Positions 37,189-45,245 of a stretch of 64,000 nucleotides of DNA are shown here, one piece after another. Source of the DNA: JAANXG01 sp049583715 (lineage in GTDB: Bacteria > Pseudomonadota > Gammaproteobacteria > Arenicellales > JAANXG01); contig JBAUWJ010000157.1 in assembly GCA_049583715.1 (NCBI GenBank), positions 1 to 64,000 on the forward strand, written 5' to 3'. The notes under the pieces were generated by a model that ran no database searches, was not told the DNA's origin, and saw only the letters and a program-made list of their open reading frames with translations. Numbering within the stretch: position 1 is the first letter of the stretch; every line of letters starts with the position of its first letter. The translations under genes were made by a program, and so were the position numbers.

Positions 37189-39404
37189 TCGGTCCGATAC
37201 CGGCGTTGATCCTTTCGATCATCGTCGTGGCGGCGCTGCTGATGCTCACGGCGGTGGCTCTCGGCACGGACGTCACCGCCGAGTCCTATCTCGCCCTGCT
37301 CGGCGTGAACGTCCTCGGAATCTGCGTCCTGCTGGCGCTGGTGGGTGGCAACCTGTGGCGCCTGCGGCGGCAGTGGCGGGGCAAGGTGCTGGGCTCCCGG
37401 CTGACCCTGAGGATGATCGGCCTGTTCGTGCTTCTGGTCCTGATTCCGCTTTCCGTCGTGTACTACGTCTCCACGCAGTTCCTGAGCAAGGGCATCGATA
37501 GCTGGTTCGACGTGCGCGTCGACCGTGCCGTTCACGATTCCCTGCTGCTCGGCCGAACCACCCTGGAGACGATCAAGCAGGACGCTGTGGACAATCTTTC
37601 GCAGGCGGCGTCGCGTTTGGTCGGGGTCGACGGGGAGCTGCCGCTGGTGACCCTGCTCGACGAGATCCGGGAGGACGGCGACTATTCCGAGCTGATCCTG
37701 CTGTCCCAGGACGGCAGGATCATCGCTTCCAGCCAGCAGGAAGCCGGCAGACTGATTCCCGACACGCCGAACGAGGACGTGCTGAACGAAGTGCGGTCGG
37801 GCAACCGCTACGTGAACCTGGAGCCGTTGGCGGGCGGATCCCAGCAGCTCAGAATCGCCGTACCGGTCTTGAGCACCCGCATCAGCCAGCCTCCGCGGAT
37901 ACTGCAGGGGCTGAAGCTGGTTCCGCTCAGGTACTCGCGCCTCGCCGACAGCATAGAGAACGCATCCGCCCGCTACCGGCAGATGGTATTCTCCCGCGGA
38001 CCGCTCAAGTTCAGCCTGATTCTCACCTTGTCGGTGGTCACCCTGGCGGCGACCATGCTGGCGGTGTGGGCCGCCGTCTATGTATCGCGACGCATGCTGG
38101 CGCCGCTCAGGGATCTTGCCGAGGGAACCCAGGCTGTCGCTGCGGGCGACTATCGCAAGAAGCTTCCGGTCACCAGCAGTGACGAGCTGGGCGTTCTCGT
38201 CGAGTCGTTCAACAACATGACCCGGGAGATCCACCTGGCGCAGACCTCCGTCAAGCGGCACCAACAGGAGACCGAACGCCAGCGGACTTACCTGGAGGTG
38301 ATCCTGGGTCACCTGTCGTCCGGTGTGCTGTCCTTCGACTACCGGAATCGCCTGCTCACCTATAACGCCGCGGTCACCCAGATCCTGCACAGGGATTTCA
38401 CCGAGCTTCGCAAGCAGACCCCGGATGAAATCGCGCAGAGCGCGCCCGAGCTCGAGCCTCTGTTCGGCTTCATCCGCGACGCCATCGAGCGGGGAGAGGC
38501 GGATTGGTACGCGGAGGTCACCGTTTTCGGCGACGGCGGCCGCCAGGTCCTGATGGCGCGCGGCACCCGTATCAGCCCGGTGCAGAAGAGCGGCGGCGGT
38601 TACGTGGTGGTGTTCGACGACGTCACCGAGCTGATCCAGGCGCAGAGAGACGCGGCCTGGCGGGAGGTCGCGAGACGGCTCGCCCACGAGATCAAGAACC
38701 CCTTGACACCCATACAGCTCTCGGCGGAGCGGATCCGCACCAAGTACCTGAAGAAGGTCGCCCCGGCAGACCGCGACGCCCTGGACCGGGCGACCCGAAC
38801 CATCGCCCAGCAGGTCGAGTCCATGAAGGGGATGGTGAACGCATTCTCGAGCTACGCCCAGCCCTCCGAGCAGAAGTTCGAGCCGCTGGCTCTCAATCAG
38901 CTCGTCAGGGACGTGGCCGAGCTGTTCGTAAACGAGGAGCAGCCGTCCCTGATCCACTTCGACCTGGAGCCGGATCTGCCCGAGATCGCCGCCGACCCGG
39001 GACGCCTGCGCCAGGTGCTGAACAACCTCATCATCAACGCCAAGGACGCGACGGCAGGCACGGCGAGGCCCGAGATAAGCATTCGAACGCGATACGTCAA
39101 CGAGAACGGTCACGGCTGCATCGAGCTGAAGATATCCGACAATGGGCACGGCTTCACCGAGAACGACCGCAACCGTTTGTTCGAGCCTTACGTGACCACC
39201 AAGGACGAGAAGGGCACCGGCCTCGGCCTCGCCATTGTCAAGCGCATCGTCGAGGAGCATGGGGGCCTGGTTCGCCTCGACAACGGTCCCAGGGGCAAGG
39301 GCGCGGTGGTGACGATCACCCTGCCGGTGGGCGAGCCTGCGGTGAACACGGATCTCAAGCTTCGCCGCGTCCAGCAGCGCTTCCTGAGCGAGAGCACGGG
39401 ATGA
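37158..39404 (+). CDS. ntrY: Sensor histidine kinase NtrY
   Basis: The protein has about 748 residues. Two to three TM helices at the N-terminus (about 13-35, 45-65, 80-102), a periplasmic sensor region (about 105-270), a fourth TM (about 285-310), HAMP (about 310-365), PAS (about 375-480), then HisKA with the phospho-His in RRLAHEIKNPL and the ATPase with NNLIINAKDA, DNGHGF and GTGLGLAIV. It would phosphorylate NtrX. The ATG at 37158 overlaps the DUF4390 gene. Stop and ntrX start overlap (ATGA). Confidence 0.94.
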   Translation: MAHKRVIDKLIGPIPALILSIIVVAALLMLTAVALGTDVTAESYLALLGVNVLGICVLLALVGGNLWRLRRQWRGKVLGSRLTLRMIGLFVLLVLIPLSVVYYVSTQFLSKGIDSWFDVRVDRAVHDSLLLGRTTLETIKQDAVDNLSQAASRLVGVDGELPLVTLLDEIREDGDYSELILLSQDGRIIASSQQEAGRLIPDTPNEDVLNEVRSGNRYVNLEPLAGGSQQLRIAVPVLSTRISQPPRILQGLKLVPLRYSRLADSIENASARYRQMVFSRGPLKFSLILTLSVVTLAATMLAVWAAVYVSRRMLAPLRDLAEGTQAVAAGDYRKKLPVTSSDELGVLVESFNNMTREIHLAQTSVKRHQQETERQRTYLEVILGHLSSGVLSFDYRNRLLTYNAAVTQILHRDFTELRKQTPDEIAQSAPELEPLFGFIRDAIERGEADWYAEVTVFGDGGRQVLMARGTRISPVQKSGGGYVVVFDDVTELIQAQRDAAWREVARRLAHEIKNPLTPIQLSAERIRTKYLKKVAPADRDALDRATRTIAQQVESMKGMVNAFSSYAQPSEQKFEPLALNQLVRDVAELFVNEEQPSLIHFDLEPDLPEIAADPGRLRQVLNNLIINAKDATAGTARPEISIRTRYVNENGHGCIELKISDNGHGFTENDRNRLFEPYVTTKDEKGTGLGLAIVKRIVEEHGGLVRLDNGPRGKGAVVTITLPVGEPAVNTDLKLRRVQQRFLSESTG

Positions 39405-40771
39405 GCAAGGAGCGGATCCTGGTCATTGACGACGAGCCGGATATCCGGGATATCGTCCGCGATATTCTCGAGGACGAAGGCTACTCAGCCGTCGTCGCGG
39501 AGAATGGTGACAACGGCCGCGAGCTCAAGCGGACGGGGAGCTTCGATCTCGTGCTGCTGGATATCTGGATGCCGGGGACGGACGGCATCTCCCTGCTCAA
39601 GGAATGGGCGACCGGCGGTGTCCCCGACATTCCCGTGGTGATGATCTCAGGCCACGGCAACGTCGAGACCGCCGTGGAGGCGATTCGGTACGGCGCCTAC
39701 GACTTTCTCGAGAAGCCGCTGTCGACGGCGAAGCTCCTGGTCACCGTCAAGCGGGCCCTGCAGGATTCGAGTCTTCGAAGGGAGAACCTGGAGCTCAAAG
39801 GCCGATTGGCCCTGTCCTCCGAGCTGATCGGCAGGAGCGCGCAGATGTCGCAGTTGCGCGAGCGCATTGACAGGGTCGCCAAGACCGACAGTTGGGTGCT
39901 GATCACCGGCGAGCCGGGCAGCGGCAAGGGCGTCGTGGCGCGGGTCCTGCACCAGAAGAGCCCCCGCCGCGACCGGCCGTTCATCGAGCTCAGCCTCGGA
40001 GCCACGCCCGCCGCCAGTGTTTCACACCAGCTTTTCGGCAGCGAGATCGACGACATGATTCAGCGGGGTACGCTGGAGGAGGCGAACGGCGGCACTTTGG
40101 TGCTGGACGAGATCGCCGACATCGATCTGGAGGTGCAGGGCAAGCTGGTCAGTGCCATCGAGGAGCGCCGCTTTCTAAGGGTCGGCGGACGTACGCCGAT
40201 CGACTTCGATGTCCGGATCATTGCCACCAGCAACCAGGACCTCCTCGCCATGGTGAAGGAAGGGCGCTTCCGGGAGGATCTCTACTACCGCCTGAACGTG
40301 GTGCCCATCGAGGTCCCCGCCCTGCGCCGGCACGTCGAGGACGTGCCGGCGCTGATCGACTACTACGTCAAGTGGCTGGTGGAGCGGGACGACCTGCCCT
40401 ACCGCAGGTTCACGACCGGGGCCGTCAACGTGCTGCGAAACTACAACTGGCCCGGCAACGTGCGCGAGCTCAAGAACCTGGTGCAGAGGCTCCTGATACT
40501 CAACCGGAGCGAGGACATCACCGCGGAGGAGGCCAGTATCGCGATCGGAGGCTCCATCATCGAAAGGGAGCTTACCTATTCGAGCTCGGTGTTCGAGCTG
40601 CCCCTGAAGGAGGCCCGGGATCAGTTCGAACGCGCCTACCTGAATTACCACCTTGGCCTGGTAAAAGGCAACGTGAGCGATCTGGCGCAGGTCATCGGCA
40701 TGGAGCGAACCCATCTGTACCGCAAGCTTAAGAATCTGGGTATAGATCCTAAGCAGGCGAAGCAGGCATAG
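39401..40771 (+). CDS. ntrX: Response regulator NtrX (AAA+ but no GAFTGA)
   Basis: The protein has 456 residues. Receiver domain: DDE at 10-12, phospho-acceptor Asp54, Ser83 and Lys105. AAA+ domain: Walker A GEPGSGKG (170-177) and Walker B LVLDEI (233-238). A FIS-type helix-turn-helix ends the protein (about 415-450). The GAFTGA loop that contacts sigma-54 is replaced by a shorter stretch (LFGSEIDDMIQRG, about 211-223), so it probably cannot open sigma-54 promoters and may act with sigma-70 or as a repressor. Regulated genes are unknown. Confidence 0.94.
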   Translation: MSKERILVIDDEPDIRDIVRDILEDEGYSAVVAENGDNGRELKRTGSFDLVLLDIWMPGTDGISLLKEWATGGVPDIPVVMISGHGNVETAVEAIRYGAYDFLEKPLSTAKLLVTVKRALQDSSLRRENLELKGRLALSSELIGRSAQMSQLRERIDRVAKTDSWVLITGEPGSGKGVVARVLHQKSPRRDRPFIELSLGATPAASVSHQLFGSEIDDMIQRGTLEEANGGTLVLDEIADIDLEVQGKLVSAIEERRFLRVGGRTPIDFDVRIIATSNQDLLAMVKEGRFREDLYYRLNVVPIEVPALRRHVEDVPALIDYYVKWLVERDDLPYRRFTTGAVNVLRNYNWPGNVRELKNLVQRLLILNRSEDITAEEASIAIGGSIIERELTYSSSVFELPLKEARDQFERAYLNYHLGLVKGNVSDLAQVIGMERTHLYRKLKNLGIDPKQAKQA

Positions 40772-40787
40772 CGCGCGCGCCACGCGC

Positions 40788-40815
40788 GGTGTCGGGATAG
40801 AATTCCGGCGACACC
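40788..40815. repeat. Palindromic repeat/hairpin of the GTCGG-CCGAC family
   Basis: GGTGTCG and CGACACC pair around an inner CGGGAT/ATTCCG stem. It lies in the ntrX-trkA gap and is similar to the repeats at 42224 and 43723. It could also act as a weak attenuator of trkA transcription. Confidence 0.5.
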
Positions 40816-40846
40816 ACCCGTGGGGCCACCATAAGAGAAAGAACAG

Positions 40847-42223
40847 GTGAAGATCATCATCCTAGGCGCGGGCCAGGTCGGTGCATCGATGGCGGATATC
40901 CTCGCCTCGGAGGCCAATGACGTCACCCTGGTCGACATCAACGCCGGCCATCTGAGAATGCTGCAGGACCGCCTCGACATACGTACCGTGGTCGGGAACG
41001 CCTCGTTCCCCATGGTGCTGGAGCAGGCCGGCGCCCAGGACGCCGATCTCCTGCTGGCGGTCACCAACAGCGACGAGATCAACATGGTGGCCTGCACCGT
41101 TGCCGGCTCGCGCTTTCATGTTCCGACGAAGATCGCCCGCATTCGCAGCACCGAATATCTGCAATGCAAGGAGATGTTCGGTGCGAACGCCATCCCCGTG
41201 GACGTGCTCATCAGTCCCGAGCAGGTCATCACCGATCACATCTCGCGACTCATCGAATATCCGAGCGCCCTGCAGGTGCTGGGATTCGCCGGCGGACGGA
41301 TACAGCTCGTGAGCGTGCGCGCCTTTGATGGCGGGCCGCTGGTGGGGCATCCGCTGCGGGAGCTGCGCGAGCACATGCCCAAGGTCGACACCAAGGTCGC
41401 GGCGGTTTACCGCGGCGACGAGGTGGTGACACCGGTGGCGGAGACCGTGATTCAGCCCGGGGACGAGGTCTTCTTCGTGGCCGCGCGGCGCCATATCGGC
41501 TCGGTCATGGGAGAGCTGCGCCGACTGGAAAAATCCGTGCGCCGGGTGATGCTGGCGGGCGGCGGCAACATCGGCTTCCGTCTTGCCAGGGAGCTCGAAA
41601 GGAAGCAGTACAACGTGAAGCTCATCGAGCGCGACCGTCTGCGCTCCGAGCAGATTGCGGACGGGCTCGACAGCACCGTGGTGCTCCACGGCGACGCCGC
41701 GGACGAGGATATGCTCCTCGAGGAGAACATTCAGACCATGGATGTGTTCTGCGCCGTCACCAACAACGACGAGGCGAATATTCTGTCGGCGATGCTCGCC
41801 AAGCGGCTCGGCGCCCGGCGGGTCATGGCGCTGATCAATCGCTCGGTCTATGTCCAATTGTTCGAGCGCGGCGAGATCGACCTCGTGATCTCGCCGAGAA
41901 CGGTGACGGTGGGCGGCATACTGGCGCACATCCGGCGCGGCGACATCGTCGCCGTGCATTCCCTGCGCGGCGGGCGTGCCGAGGCCATCGAGGCCATCGC
42001 CCACGGCGACGAGAGGTCCTCGCGGGTGGTGGGAAGCCGCGTGCGCGATCTGCCGCTGCCCCCGGGGACGGGAATCGGCGCGATCCTGCGCGGCGACCAG
42101 GTCCTGATCGCCCACAAGGACACGGTGATCGAGTCGGACGACCACGTCATCCTGTTCGTGGTGGACAAGAAGCATATCGCCGAGGTGGAACGCCTGTTCC
42201 AGGTGGACGTGACCTTCGTGTAG
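40847..42223 (+). CDS. trkA: Trk potassium uptake regulatory protein TrkA
   Basis: The protein has 458 residues, standard. Two RCK units: the first Rossmann fold starts MKIIILGAGQVGASMAD, the second is VMLAGGGNIGFRLARELE (about 228-245); each is followed by a TrkA-C domain. It is a peripheral cytoplasmic NAD(H)/ATP-binding partner that gates TrkH/G. The TrkH channel is not in this window. GTG start. Confidence 0.96.
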   Translation: MKIIILGAGQVGASMADILASEANDVTLVDINAGHLRMLQDRLDIRTVVGNASFPMVLEQAGAQDADLLLAVTNSDEINMVACTVAGSRFHVPTKIARIRSTEYLQCKEMFGANAIPVDVLISPEQVITDHISRLIEYPSALQVLGFAGGRIQLVSVRAFDGGPLVGHPLRELREHMPKVDTKVAAVYRGDEVVTPVAETVIQPGDEVFFVAARRHIGSVMGELRRLEKSVRRVMLAGGGNIGFRLARELERKQYNVKLIERDRLRSEQIADGLDSTVVLHGDAADEDMLLEENIQTMDVFCAVTNNDEANILSAMLAKRLGARRVMALINRSVYVQLFERGEIDLVISPRTVTVGGILAHIRRGDIVAVHSLRGGRAEAIEAIAHGDERSSRVVGSRVRDLPLPPGTGIGAILRGDQVLIAHKDTVIESDDHVILFVVDKKHIAEVERLFQVDVTFV

Positions 42224-42278
42224 GCCGGGCTTCAGCCCGACGAATGTGTGGTGCGCTCCAAACACCGCTGGCGGTGTT
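42224..42278. repeat. Composite palindromic repeat after trkA
   Basis: Two perfect palindromes: CCGGGC-TTCA-GCCCG right after the trkA stop, and AACACCGC-TG-GCGGTGTT (42261-42278). Between them lies GAATGTGTGG. The same order (GTCGG/CCGAC palindrome, ATGTGTG, ACACCGCTG) occurs at 43762-43811. It lies between the convergent trkA and transferase genes and may function as a terminator. Confidence 0.6.
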
Positions 42279-42365
42279 CATGCCGACCTGCATTCCCCGG
42301 TCCAGGAGACTCGTGCCGGTGTGTTTCCCCGGCCATGCCGTCAGCGACCTGCGTCGCGCGCCCGC

Positions 42366-43001
42366 TCAGGCTTCTCCAAACAGATGGCTCACCAGGCCCG
42401 GATCCGACGCGCGAAGCGCGGCCACGTCCGCGGGAGTGTCGATATCGTTGAGCTGCTGCAGGACGATCAGTTTCAAACCGGCGCCCGCGGCTCGCTGCAA
42501 CGTGGTGTCGAATACCTCGGCGCCGCCCCAGTCTATTCGCTCGAAGCACTCGGGATGGGGCGGATGGACAGCGATGAGATAGTAACCGCCGTCGGCGCTC
42601 GGGCCGATGACGGACCTGCCCTGGGCAACGAAGGCGTGGGCCGTGCGATAGGTCTCCGGCGGGCAATCGGGCACGTCGCATCCCATGACCGCCGCCGCCG
42701 CCCCACGCCGGTAGGCGTCGTTCACGGCGTTGAACATGCGCTCGCCGAGGTCGTTGCCGGACTGCGGGGATGCGCGGATCCCGTAGCGGTCTCGAATCCT
42801 GTCGAAGCAGGGGTGGGAGGCGTCCGGCCACACCAGCAGGCGCAGCGGACCGGGCCAGGCTTCGATTCCGCGCCGCACGGCATGCTCGATGAGTGCCTCG
42901 GCGAATTCCGCCGCGCCGTCGCTGCCGAGCTCGGGGATCAGTCTGGTCTTGACCTGGCCCGCCACGGGGGTTTTGGCAAACAATATCAGCTCGGCTTTCA
43001 T
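42366..43001 (-). CDS. TIGR04282-type glycosyltransferase (rSAM/selenodomain-associated)
   Basis: The protein has 211 residues. DUF2064 landmarks are the start MKAELILFAKTPVAGQVKTRLIP, the nucleotide-sugar region GIRASPQSGNDLGERM, and GCDVPDCPP and GPSADGGYYLIA. It is related to the cofC/MobA-like nucleotidyltransferase fold. Its companion overlaps the start by ATGA. The pair is often found with radical-SAM and selenium or arsenic genes, none of which is seen here. Confidence 0.85.
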   Translation of the reverse strand: MKAELILFAKTPVAGQVKTRLIPELGSDGAAEFAEALIEHAVRRGIEAWPGPLRLLVWPDASHPCFDRIRDRYGIRASPQSGNDLGERMFNAVNDAYRRGAAAAVMGCDVPDCPPETYRTAHAFVAQGRSVIGPSADGGYYLIAVHPPHPECFERIDWGGAEVFDTTLQRAAGAGLKLIVLQQLNDIDTPADVAALRASDPGLVSHLFGEA

Positions 43002-43783
43002 CGCAACTTCGCGTAATAGCGTGCGGCCAGCGCCGACGCGGGAACGCCCCGCCAATATAACCACCGCAGCCACCACATCCAAGTGATGGTCGCGAGCGTG
43101 CCCTGCGCCAGCCAGCGCCGCGAGGACGTGGTCACCGGCGCACGGATGCGCAGCGGCGGTGAGCGGCGCTTGAGGCGGCGGGACAGGTCGATGTCCTCCA
43201 TTAGCGCCACCGGGGCGAAGCCGCCGATATCCAGGAACTCGTCGCGGTAGACGAAGATCGCCTGGTCGCCGGTGCAGATGGACGTCCAGGCCGAGCGCAG
43301 GTTCATGGCTCGGGCGACCAGCTTCAGGAGGGTTCCTGCGCGGTCGAAGCGCACGTCGAAGCGGCCCCAGCGGCAGGCCCGGTGCCGGCGAAGCCCGTCG
43401 GTCACGAGCTCGAGCGCCCGCCGGGGCAGCCGTGAATCCGCGTGCAGGAACAGCAAAAGCCTTCCGGTAGCGCTCAGGGCGCCGCTGTTCATCTGTGAGG
43501 CGCGGCCGGTTCGGGCCTGCCGACAGTCGAGGGCCGGTGTCTTGAGCTTCTGGAGCCGCTGCCAGGTGCCGTCGCTGCTGCCGCCGTCCACCACGACGAT
43601 CTCATGGGCATCCAGGGAGGACAGGTGGCGGACGAGATCGGCTACCAGGTCCACTTCGTTGTAAATCGGAACGATGACAGACGTTCGCAGTCCGCCGGGT
43701 ACCGAGACCTGGTCACGCCGGTGTCGGGATAAATTCCGACCTGCAGCCCCGCCCACTGTGGGTCGGAATTCATTCCGACGCAT
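42998..43783 (-). CDS. TIGR04283-type family 2 glycosyltransferase
   Basis: The protein has up to 261 residues. GT2 core: TSVIVPIYNEVDLVADLV, VVDGGSSDGTW, LHADSRLP (metal-binding), then the acceptor region around GDQAIFVYRDEFLDIGGF and MEDIDLSRR. The C-terminus has one TM-like segment (ITWMWWLRWLYWRGVPASALAARYY). The start is uncertain: the first ~30 residues lie in the palindromic repeats at 43723-43780, so translation may begin nearer the domain (for example CTG at 43690). It partners the TIGR04282-type gene. Confidence 0.82.
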   Translation of the reverse strand: MRRNEFRPTVGGAAGRNLSRHRRDQVSVPGGLRTSVIVPIYNEVDLVADLVRHLSSLDAHEIVVVDGGSSDGTWQRLQKLKTPALDCRQARTGRASQMNSGALSATGRLLLFLHADSRLPRRALELVTDGLRRHRACRWGRFDVRFDRAGTLLKLVARAMNLRSAWTSICTGDQAIFVYRDEFLDIGGFAPVALMEDIDLSRRLKRRSPPLRIRAPVTTSSRRWLAQGTLATITWMWWLRWLYWRGVPASALAARYYAKLR

Positions 43784-43811
43784 GTGTGCGTGCCCCGGAC
43801 ACCGCTGTCCG
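43723..43811. repeat. Composite palindromic repeat cluster
   Basis: GTCGGGATAAATTCCGAC (43723-43740) and GTCGGAATTCATTCCGAC (43762-43779, 8-bp perfect stem) are followed by GCATGTGTGCG and CGGACA-CCGC-TGTCCG (43796-43811). The end of argG (stop side at 43814) abuts the cluster. It shares its order and the 13-mer CCCCGGACACCGC (also at 47390-47402) with the other copies. Confidence 0.65.
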
Positions 43812-43813
43812 AA

Positions 43814-45019
43814 CTACTTCCTCCGCAGCCCGGCGATCCGCATGCGCAGTGCATTGAGCTTGATGAAGCCCCCGGCGTCGGCCTGGTCATAGGCGCCGGC
43901 ATCGTCCTCGAAGGTGGCGAAGGATTGATCGAACAGGGAGTCGGACTCGGAGCGACGCCCGGTGACCATGATGCCGCCCTTGTAGAGCTTCAGGCGCACC
44001 TCGCCGTTCACCGTCTTCTGGGTGTCGTCAATCAGTGTCTGCAGCGCCAGGCGTTCGGGGCTCCACCAGTAGCCGTTGTAGATCAAACTGGCGTAGCGCG
44101 GCATGAGCTCGTCCTTGAGGTGGGCGACCTCGCGGTCCAGGGTGATGGACTCCATGGCGCGGTGGGCCTTGAGCAGCAGGGTTCCGCCCGGCGTCTCGTA
44201 GCAGCCGCGGGACTTCATGCCGACGTACCGGTTCTCGACGATATCGAGCCGCCCGATGCCGTGCCGTGCCGCCGCTTCGTTCAAGGCCGTCAACAGCGCC
44301 GCGGCTCCCATCGGTGTACCGTTGATCGCGGCCGCATCGCCGCGGCTGAAACCGATCTCTATGGATTCGGGCTTGTCCGGGGCCGCCTCCGGATCGACGG
44401 TCCGGCGCCACATGTCGGCGGGCGGCTCGACCCACGGGTCCTCGAGCTCCCCGCCTTCGTAGGAGATGTGGAGGAGGTTGGCGTCCATGGAGTAATGGGA
44501 GCTTCCGTCGGCCCGGGCCTCCACGGGTATGCCGTGGGCCTTCGCGTATTCCATGAGCGTCCGGCGGGAGTTGAGGTCCCACTCGCGCCATGGCGCGATG
44601 ATCCGGATGCCGGGATTCAAGGCATAGGCGCTGAGCTCGAAGCGGACCTGATCATTGCCCTTGCCGGTCGCTCCGTGGGCGATGGCGTCGGCGCCGGTCT
44701 CCCTGGCGATCTCCACCAGGCGCTTGGCGATCAAGGGCCGGGCGATGGAAGTCCCGAGCAGGTACTCGCCTTCATAGATCGTATCGGCCCGGAACATCGG
44801 GAAGACGAAGTCCCGGACGAACTCCTCCTTGAGATCCTCGACATAGGTTTCGCGGATGCCCAGCAGGCGCGCCTTCTCGCGGGCGGGCTCGACCTCTTCT
44901 CCCTGACCGATGTCGGCCGTGAAGGTGACCACCTCGCAGCGATAGGTCTCCTGGAGCCACTTCAGAATAATGGAAGTGTCGAGCCCGCCGGAGTACGCCA
45001 GTACGACTTTGCTGACCAT
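43814..45019 (-). CDS. argG: Argininosuccinate synthase
   Basis: The protein has 401 residues, the short ArgG class. The N-type ATP pyrophosphatase motif AYSGGLDTS (8-16) is followed by the citrulline and aspartate sites (FELSAYAL...PWREWDLNSR). It joins citrulline and aspartate with ATP. I place the start at the ATG at 45019. It is divergent from argD-argF, and lies next to the repeat cluster. Confidence 0.97.
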   Translation of the reverse strand: MVSKVVLAYSGGLDTSIILKWLQETYRCEVVTFTADIGQGEEVEPAREKARLLGIRETYVEDLKEEFVRDFVFPMFRADTIYEGEYLLGTSIARPLIAKRLVEIARETGADAIAHGATGKGNDQVRFELSAYALNPGIRIIAPWREWDLNSRRTLMEYAKAHGIPVEARADGSSHYSMDANLLHISYEGGELEDPWVEPPADMWRRTVDPEAAPDKPESIEIGFSRGDAAAINGTPMGAAALLTALNEAAARHGIGRLDIVENRYVGMKSRGCYETPGGTLLLKAHRAMESITLDREVAHLKDELMPRYASLIYNGYWWSPERLALQTLIDDTQKTVNGEVRLKLYKGGIMVTGRRSESDSLFDQSFATFEDDAGAYDQADAGGFIKLNALRMRIAGLRRK

Positions 45020-45094
45020 TTGAATCCGCACAGGATATCTGGGGCGCGCTATCTTCAGTGCTATACCGCCGCAGGTCAAGCGGGCCGCCCACTC

Positions 45095-45123
45095 TTGAAT
45101 TATCCGGGGTGGTGTCATACGCT
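45095..45123 (+). promoter_or_regulatory. Candidate sigma-70 promoter upstream of argD leader
   Basis: TTGAAT (45095-45100) and TACGCT (45118-45123) have a 17-base spacer. Transcription from here would begin near 45130 and cross the short leader ORF and the terminator. The -10 match is poor, so confidence is limited. Confidence 0.35.
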
Positions 45124-45131
45124 AGGCCGCA

Positions 45132-45245
45132 ATGGCCGGACGCGCGAAATGTCGTGTATCCGGATGGCCACCACAAAGATTGGAGTGGAACCGACGCCCG
45201 AAGCGGGCGTTTTTGTTTTTGTGGACGTTGAAACGACTCATCTGA
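45132..45245 (+). CDS. Arg-rich 37-codon leader ORF in front of argD
   Basis: ATG at 45132 to TGA at 45243-45245. Seven of 37 codons are Arg, including AGA and CGA, and three of them (codons 21, 22, 25) lie in the intrinsic terminator stem. The TGA overlaps an in-frame argD ATG (TGATG). A TAGG box stands six bases upstream of the ATG. In high-GC DNA such an Arg content can arise by chance, so translation is not established. If real, it would be an attenuator leader peptide. Confidence 0.4.
   Translation: MAGRAKCRVSGWPPQRLEWNRRPKRAFLFLWTLKRLI
45194..45220 (+). terminator. Intrinsic terminator directly before argD
   Basis: A 7-bp stem (ACGCCCG/CGGGCGT) with a 3-base loop (AAG) is followed by TTTTTGTTTTT ending one base before the GTG at 45221. 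Only the plus strand has the U-tract. It must be passed for argD to be transcribed from upstream. See the finding on attenuation. Confidence 0.75.

Noticed and set aside
45130..45175. tRNA-like end (CCACCA before the argD leader)
   Set aside because: No acceptor-stem pairing and no T-loop; the CCA is incidental.
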